Source of the DNA: Cereibacter sphaeroides
Lineage (GTDB): Bacteria; Pseudomonadota; Alphaproteobacteria; Rhodobacterales; Rhodobacteraceae
DNA length: 64,000 nt
Assembly (NCBI GenBank): GCA_003243455.1
Contig: QFQS01000006.1
Span: forward strand, 62,001 to 126,000
Direction: 5' to 3'
The notes under the pieces were generated by a model. It saw only the letters and a program-made list of their open reading frames with translations, was not told where the DNA came from and made no database searches. Position numbers and translations under genes: made by a program. The first letter of the stretch is position 1; every line of letters starts with the position of its first letter. Positions 61,097-64,000 of the stretch are shown here, piece after piece.

Positions 61097-61956
61097 GGCC
61101 TGATCCCCATGCGGTGCAGAACTATCCGCTCGATCAGCCCGATGATCGCCACCAGCGCCGCCGCCACTATGGCCGCCATGAACAGCGCGGCCCAGATCTG
61201 CACCGTCTGCCCGTAGTAGCTGCCCGTCAGCAGCCGCGCGCCAAGTCCCGCGACCGCTCCGGTCGGCAATTCACCCACGATTGCCCCCACCAGCGAAGCG
61301 GCTACACCCACCTTCAGCGAGGCGAAGAGGTAAGGCATCGAGGCTGGTAGCCTCAACTTCCACAACGTTTGACCGGCGCTGGCATTATAGGTGCGCAGCA
61401 GGTCCAGTTGCATCCCGTCCGGCGACCGCAAGCCTTTCACCATGCCCACGACGACCGGGAAAAAACTCAGATAGGCACTGATGATCGACTTCGGGATCAA
61501 CCCGGTTAGCCCCACCGAGGCCAGCACCACGATCACCATCGGCGCGATGGCGAGAATCGGGATGGTCTGACTGGCAATGGCCCAGGGCATCACGCTCAGG
61601 TCCATGGCCCGGTTGTGCACGATCCCGACCGCCAGCGCGATACCAAGACCGGTGCCGATGGCAAAGCCCAGCAGCGTCGCCGACAGCGTGACCCAGGCGT
61701 GATAGACGAGGCTCCGCTTCGAGGTGACGGCCTGCCCCGTCACACCCTGCCACAGCGCCTCGGCCACCTGATGCGGCGCGGGCAGAACCGGTCGCTCCTG
61801 GTTCATCGTCTGCGGCACAAGCTGGCTGAAACTGACCGTCTGGTTGGCCCGCGCCGCCTGATCGCGGACCCATGGCGCGTTCATCCATATCGTCGCGCCA
61901 TACCAGAGCGCCACGATGACCAGAAGCACGGTCAGGACCGGCACGACGCGGTTCAT
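61093..61956 (-). CDS. ABC transporter permease (SsuC/TauC/ThiX-type), first
   Basis: A 287-residue permease starting MNRVVPVLTVLLVIVALWYG at 61956, chosen because AAGGA lies seven bases upstream; an extension to 62025 runs over the 11 bp repeats. The EAA region is DLLRTYNASAGQTLWKLRLPASMP near residue 195. It overlaps the next permease gene by four bases. Confidence 0.9.
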   Translation of the reverse strand: MNRVVPVLTVLLVIVALWYGATIWMNAPWVRDQAARANQTVSFSQLVPQTMNQERPVLPAPHQVAEALWQGVTGQAVTSKRSLVYHAWVTLSATLLGFAIGTGLGIALAVGIVHNRAMDLSVMPWAIASQTIPILAIAPMVIVVLASVGLTGLIPKSIISAYLSFFPVVVGMVKGLRSPDGMQLDLLRTYNASAGQTLWKLRLPASMPYLFASLKVGVAASLVGAIVGELPTGAVAGLGARLLTGSYYGQTVQIWAALFMAAIVAAALVAIIGLIERIVLHRMGIRP

Positions 61957-62005
61957 GCGCAGGTCCTTGCCACGCTCAAGCCGGAACTCCCGACCGAAAC
62001 GGTCT

Positions 62006-62027
62006 ACATACCGAAGCCATACCAAAG
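62006..62027 (+). repeat. Tandem 11 bp repeats related to 27500-27532
   Basis: Units ACATACCGAAG and CCATACCAAAG lie between the ATPase and permease genes. The second is identical to a unit at 27500-27510. With only two clear units, chance is possible. Confidence 0.35.
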
Positions 62028-62045
62028 CCAGACAGTTTCCAGCCC

Positions 62046-62843
62046 CTATACTTCATAGGAATGCCCCGCCCGCAGGCCATCCCGCACCCGGCGAGAGATT
62101 TCCAGGAACTCCGGCGTATCGCGAATGTCGAGCGGCCGTTCCTTCGGCAAAGGGCTGTCGATCACATCGGTGATGCGCCCGGGACGAGGCGACATCACAA
62201 CGATCTTGGTCGACAGATAAACCGCCTCGGGGATCGAATGGGTGACGAACCCGATGGTCTTTCCGGTCGAGGCCCAAAGCTTCAGCAACTCGCCATTCAG
62301 GTGATCGCGCACGATCTCGTCCAACGCGCCAAAGGGTTCATCCATAAGCAGAATATCGGCATCGAAGGCCAGGGCGCGCGCAATGCTGGCGCGCTGCTGC
62401 ATACCCCCCGACAACTGCCACGGATATTTGCCCCCGAACCCCGCCAGATCGACCAGTTCCAGCACCCGCTTGACCCGCGCTTCTTGCTCGTCCCGAGAAA
62501 ACCCCATGATTTCAAGCGGAAGCCTGATGTTCCCCGCAATCGTCCGCCAAGGATAAAGCCCCGCCGCCTGAAACACATAGCCATAGGCCCGCTTCCGCCG
62601 CGCCTCATCTGGGCTCATCCCGTTGACGGTCAGCGTCCCCTCGGTCGGGCTTTCCAGCGCGGCGATGGCTCGCAGGAACGTGGTCTTGCCGCAGCCAGAA
62701 GGCCCGATGAAACTGACAAAATCCCCATGTTTGATTGTCAGCGAGACATCCTTCAGCGCGTGAACCGGCCCATCATTTGTGGTGAAGGTAAGCGAAAGAT
62801 CGCGCGCCTCGATTACCGGGGAACTGACCTGCGTATCCTTCAT
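62046..62843 (-). CDS. ABC transporter ATP-binding protein (SsuB/TauB/ThiZ-type)
   Basis: A 265-residue ATPase with Walker A GPSGCGKTT near residue 43, signature LSGGMQQRA, Walker B ILLMDEPFGALD and switch His in FVTHSIPEAV. This type energises NMT1-type importers. It is the first gene of the minus-strand transporter operon; only 53 bp separate it from the divergent cupin start. Confidence 0.93.
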   Translation of the reverse strand: MKDTQVSSPVIEARDLSLTFTTNDGPVHALKDVSLTIKHGDFVSFIGPSGCGKTTFLRAIAALESPTEGTLTVNGMSPDEARRKRAYGYVFQAAGLYPWRTIAGNIRLPLEIMGFSRDEQEARVKRVLELVDLAGFGGKYPWQLSGGMQQRASIARALAFDADILLMDEPFGALDEIVRDHLNGELLKLWASTGKTIGFVTHSIPEAVYLSTKIVVMSPRPGRITDVIDSPLPKERPLDIRDTPEFLEISRRVRDGLRAGHSYEV

Positions 62844-62896
62844 TGTGGCCCCATGGCAGGATGGTGGAATTGCACGGCTTCACAAGGAAATTCACG

Positions 62897-63295
62897 ATGA
62901 AAGATTGCCGAAAAATCCGCCCGACTAGTCTTTTCGCCGGAAAGCAAGGGTTCACCTACAACGAAGGTATCTCTTTGGAATCCTCGGGTTCCGAGCATAT
63001 CTGCATGCATCTTCTCACCATACCGCCGGGCGGGCGGGCCAAGGCGCACAAGCACGCCACCCATGAAACCGCCATCTATATGATCAGCGGAGAGACCACC
63101 ATGTTCTGGGGCGATCGGCTGCAGAACCGGATGGATACTGTGGCGGGCGATCTCATCTACATCCCCGCCGACATGCCCCATCTGCCGCTCAACCTCTCCG
63201 CCAATCCCGCGACTGCCGTCATCGCCCGCACCGACCCGCATGAGCAGGAAAGCGTCGTCCTGATGCCCGAACTTGAGGCGCTTGTGTCGCACTGA
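62897..63295 (+). CDS. Cupin domain protein, pyrimidine-locus associated
   Basis: A 132-residue single-domain cupin starting MKDCRKIRPTSLF, with AAGGA 9 bases upstream; an upstream TTG in frame is not preferred. Motif 1 is KAHKHATHETAIYMISG and motif 2 GDLIYIPADMPHLPLN, so three His and a Glu can bind a metal. Divergent from the transporter operon and convergent with the dihydropyrimidinase gene. Likely auxiliary enzyme or sensor in pyrimidine breakdown; activity unknown. Confidence 0.85.
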   Translation: MKDCRKIRPTSLFAGKQGFTYNEGISLESSGSEHICMHLLTIPPGGRAKAHKHATHETAIYMISGETTMFWGDRLQNRMDTVAGDLIYIPADMPHLPLNLSANPATAVIARTDPHEQESVVLMPELEALVSH

Positions 63296-63297
63296 CA

Positions 63298-64000
63298 CTA
63301 AACCCCGCTCGCCGGAATACCCGTGCGCACCACCGGCCTCGGGGCCGTCAGGTCCTTCCACGCCGTCAGCGCCCGGTTCACCGCAGGACGCGGTTCGCGG
63401 GCGACGAATTGGCCATGGCCTTCCTTGGTCCGCAACTCGCCGTCGTGCACTGCCACCTTGCCGCGCGTCAGTGTGAAGCGCGGCAAACCCGTCACCTCCT
63501 TGCCCTCGAAGACGTTGTAGTCGATGGCCGAGGCCTGCGTGGCTGCCGTGATCGTTTTCGACTTCTCGGGATCCCAGACCACCAGATCGGCGTCCGCGCC
63601 CACCAGAACCGCGCCCTTTTTCGGATAGCAGTTCAATATCTTGGCGATATTTGTTGAAGTGACTGCCACGAATTCGTTCGGCGTCAGCCGCCCGGTGCGG
63701 ACGCCATGGGTCCAGAGCATTGGCATCCGATCCTCAAGGCCTCCGGTGCCGTTCGGGATCTTCGTGAAATCGCCGACTCCAAACCGCTTCTGTTCGGTGG
63801 TGAAGGCGCAATGGTCGGTCGCGACGCAGGACAGCGAGCCGGACTGCAACCCAGCCCATAGGCTATCCTGATGTTTCTTGTCGCGAAACGGTGGGCTCAT
63901 CACCCGACGCGCGGCATGGTCCCAGTCGGGGTTGGCATATTCGCTTTCTTCCAGCGTCAGGTGCTGGATCAACGGTTCCCCCCAGACCCGCTTGCCCTGC
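63298..64000 (-). CDS. Dihydropyrimidinase / D-hydantoinase, 5' part beyond window
   Basis: The C-terminal ~234 residues of an amidohydrolase; the reading frame is open to the window edge. It contains VWGEPLIQHLTL, the metal-Asp motif CVATDHCAF, and the C-terminal NGTGGLEDRMPMLWTHGV and GADADLVVWDPEK segments of the dihydropyrimidinase/hydantoinase family. It hydrolyses dihydrouracil or dihydrothymine to N-carbamoyl-beta-amino acids, step two of reductive pyrimidine degradation. It ends three bases from the convergent cupin gene. Confidence 0.9.
   Translation of the reverse strand, partial: QGKRVWGEPLIQHLTLEESEYANPDWDHAARRVMSPPFRDKKHQDSLWAGLQSGSLSCVATDHCAFTTEQKRFGVGDFTKIPNGTGGLEDRMPMLWTHGVRTGRLTPNEFVAVTSTNIAKILNCYPKKGAVLVGADADLVVWDPEKSKTITAATQASAIDYNVFEGKEVTGLPRFTLTRGKVAVHDGELRTKEGHGQFVAREPRPAVNRALTAWKDLTAPRPVVRTGIPASGV

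Noticed and set aside
1..64000. CRISPR array, prophage or insertion sequence
   Set aside because: No regularly spaced direct repeats, cas, integrase, transposase or phage structural genes were found by reading through the window.

Overview
The window is GC-rich, densely packed DNA from an alphaproteobacterium, most likely a Rhodobacteraceae (Paracoccus/Rhodobacter-like). The grounds are base composition, a gapR (DUF2312) gene, an ScfR-type short-chain acyl-CoA regulator, a single-chain FliM/FliN protein, and a recurrent intergenic AAATATCC-n-CGGGG motif beside terminator-like hairpins, which I recall from that family. No rRNA, CRISPR array, prophage or insertion sequence was seen. There is one tRNA, Thr(UGU).

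Region 1 (250-12776) is a self-contained catabolic regulon. It holds two xylose-isomerase-like TIM-barrel epimerases, a mandelate-racemase-type enolase-superfamily enzyme, a D-2-hydroxyacid dehydrogenase, an FCD-type GntR regulator, a CUT1-like ABC importer with two different ATPases and a 66-residue membrane protein, a Tm-1-like (UPF0261) protein and a cupin. Four TGGT-N3-ACCA palindromes sit in the two divergent promoter regions and tie the block together. The substrate is probably a sugar acid or unusual polyol and cannot be named from sequence.

Region 2 (14295-27384) is a LacI-controlled hemicellulose-oligosaccharide locus: M24 peptidase, LacI regulator, twin CTATAACGTTATAG operators 21 bp apart, ABC importer, GH2 beta-mannosidase, TIM-barrel isomerase, Gfo/Idh/MocA oxidoreductase and GH43 glycosidase. 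Regions 1 and 2 lie between two inverted copies of a ~165 bp hairpin-rich repeat (73-235 and 25570-25734). A small lower-GC patch with a 2H phosphoesterase (12924-13445) and a GNAT gene separates them.

Region 3 (27650-38882): an NTF2-fused flavin monooxygenase, a His-tailed DMT transporter, a DUF4239 membrane protein, then a tight operon of transglutaminase-DUF2126, circularly permuted ATP-grasp/alpha-E and transglutaminase genes, followed by a DUF2585 protein. The trio matches a predicted amidoligase/peptidase peptide-modification system of unknown product.

Region 4 (39256-45787): polyamine-type uptake and oxidation (PuuB-like oxidase, PotBCD-like transporter, XRE-cupin regulator, PotA-like ATPase), with a candidate TGAAAT-N11-WTTTCAT operator at two promoters, then a DJ-1/PfpI protein.

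Region 5 (45965-59006) is mixed: tRNA-Thr, an orphan Fbp-type iron permease, gapR, a FadB/FadJ-like multifunctional protein with an eroded dehydrogenase half, YeeE/YedE sulfur importers with one half fused to a TIGR01244 sulfurtransferase/phosphatase domain, an orphan FliM/FliN protein, a CbrA-like transporter-histidine kinase with a small membrane protein and a receiver-only regulator, and an ScfR regulator.

Region 6 (59217-64000): an NMT1-type ABC importer, a cupin and the 3' part of a dihydropyrimidinase gene, which point to pyrimidine uptake and reductive degradation; it runs off the right edge.
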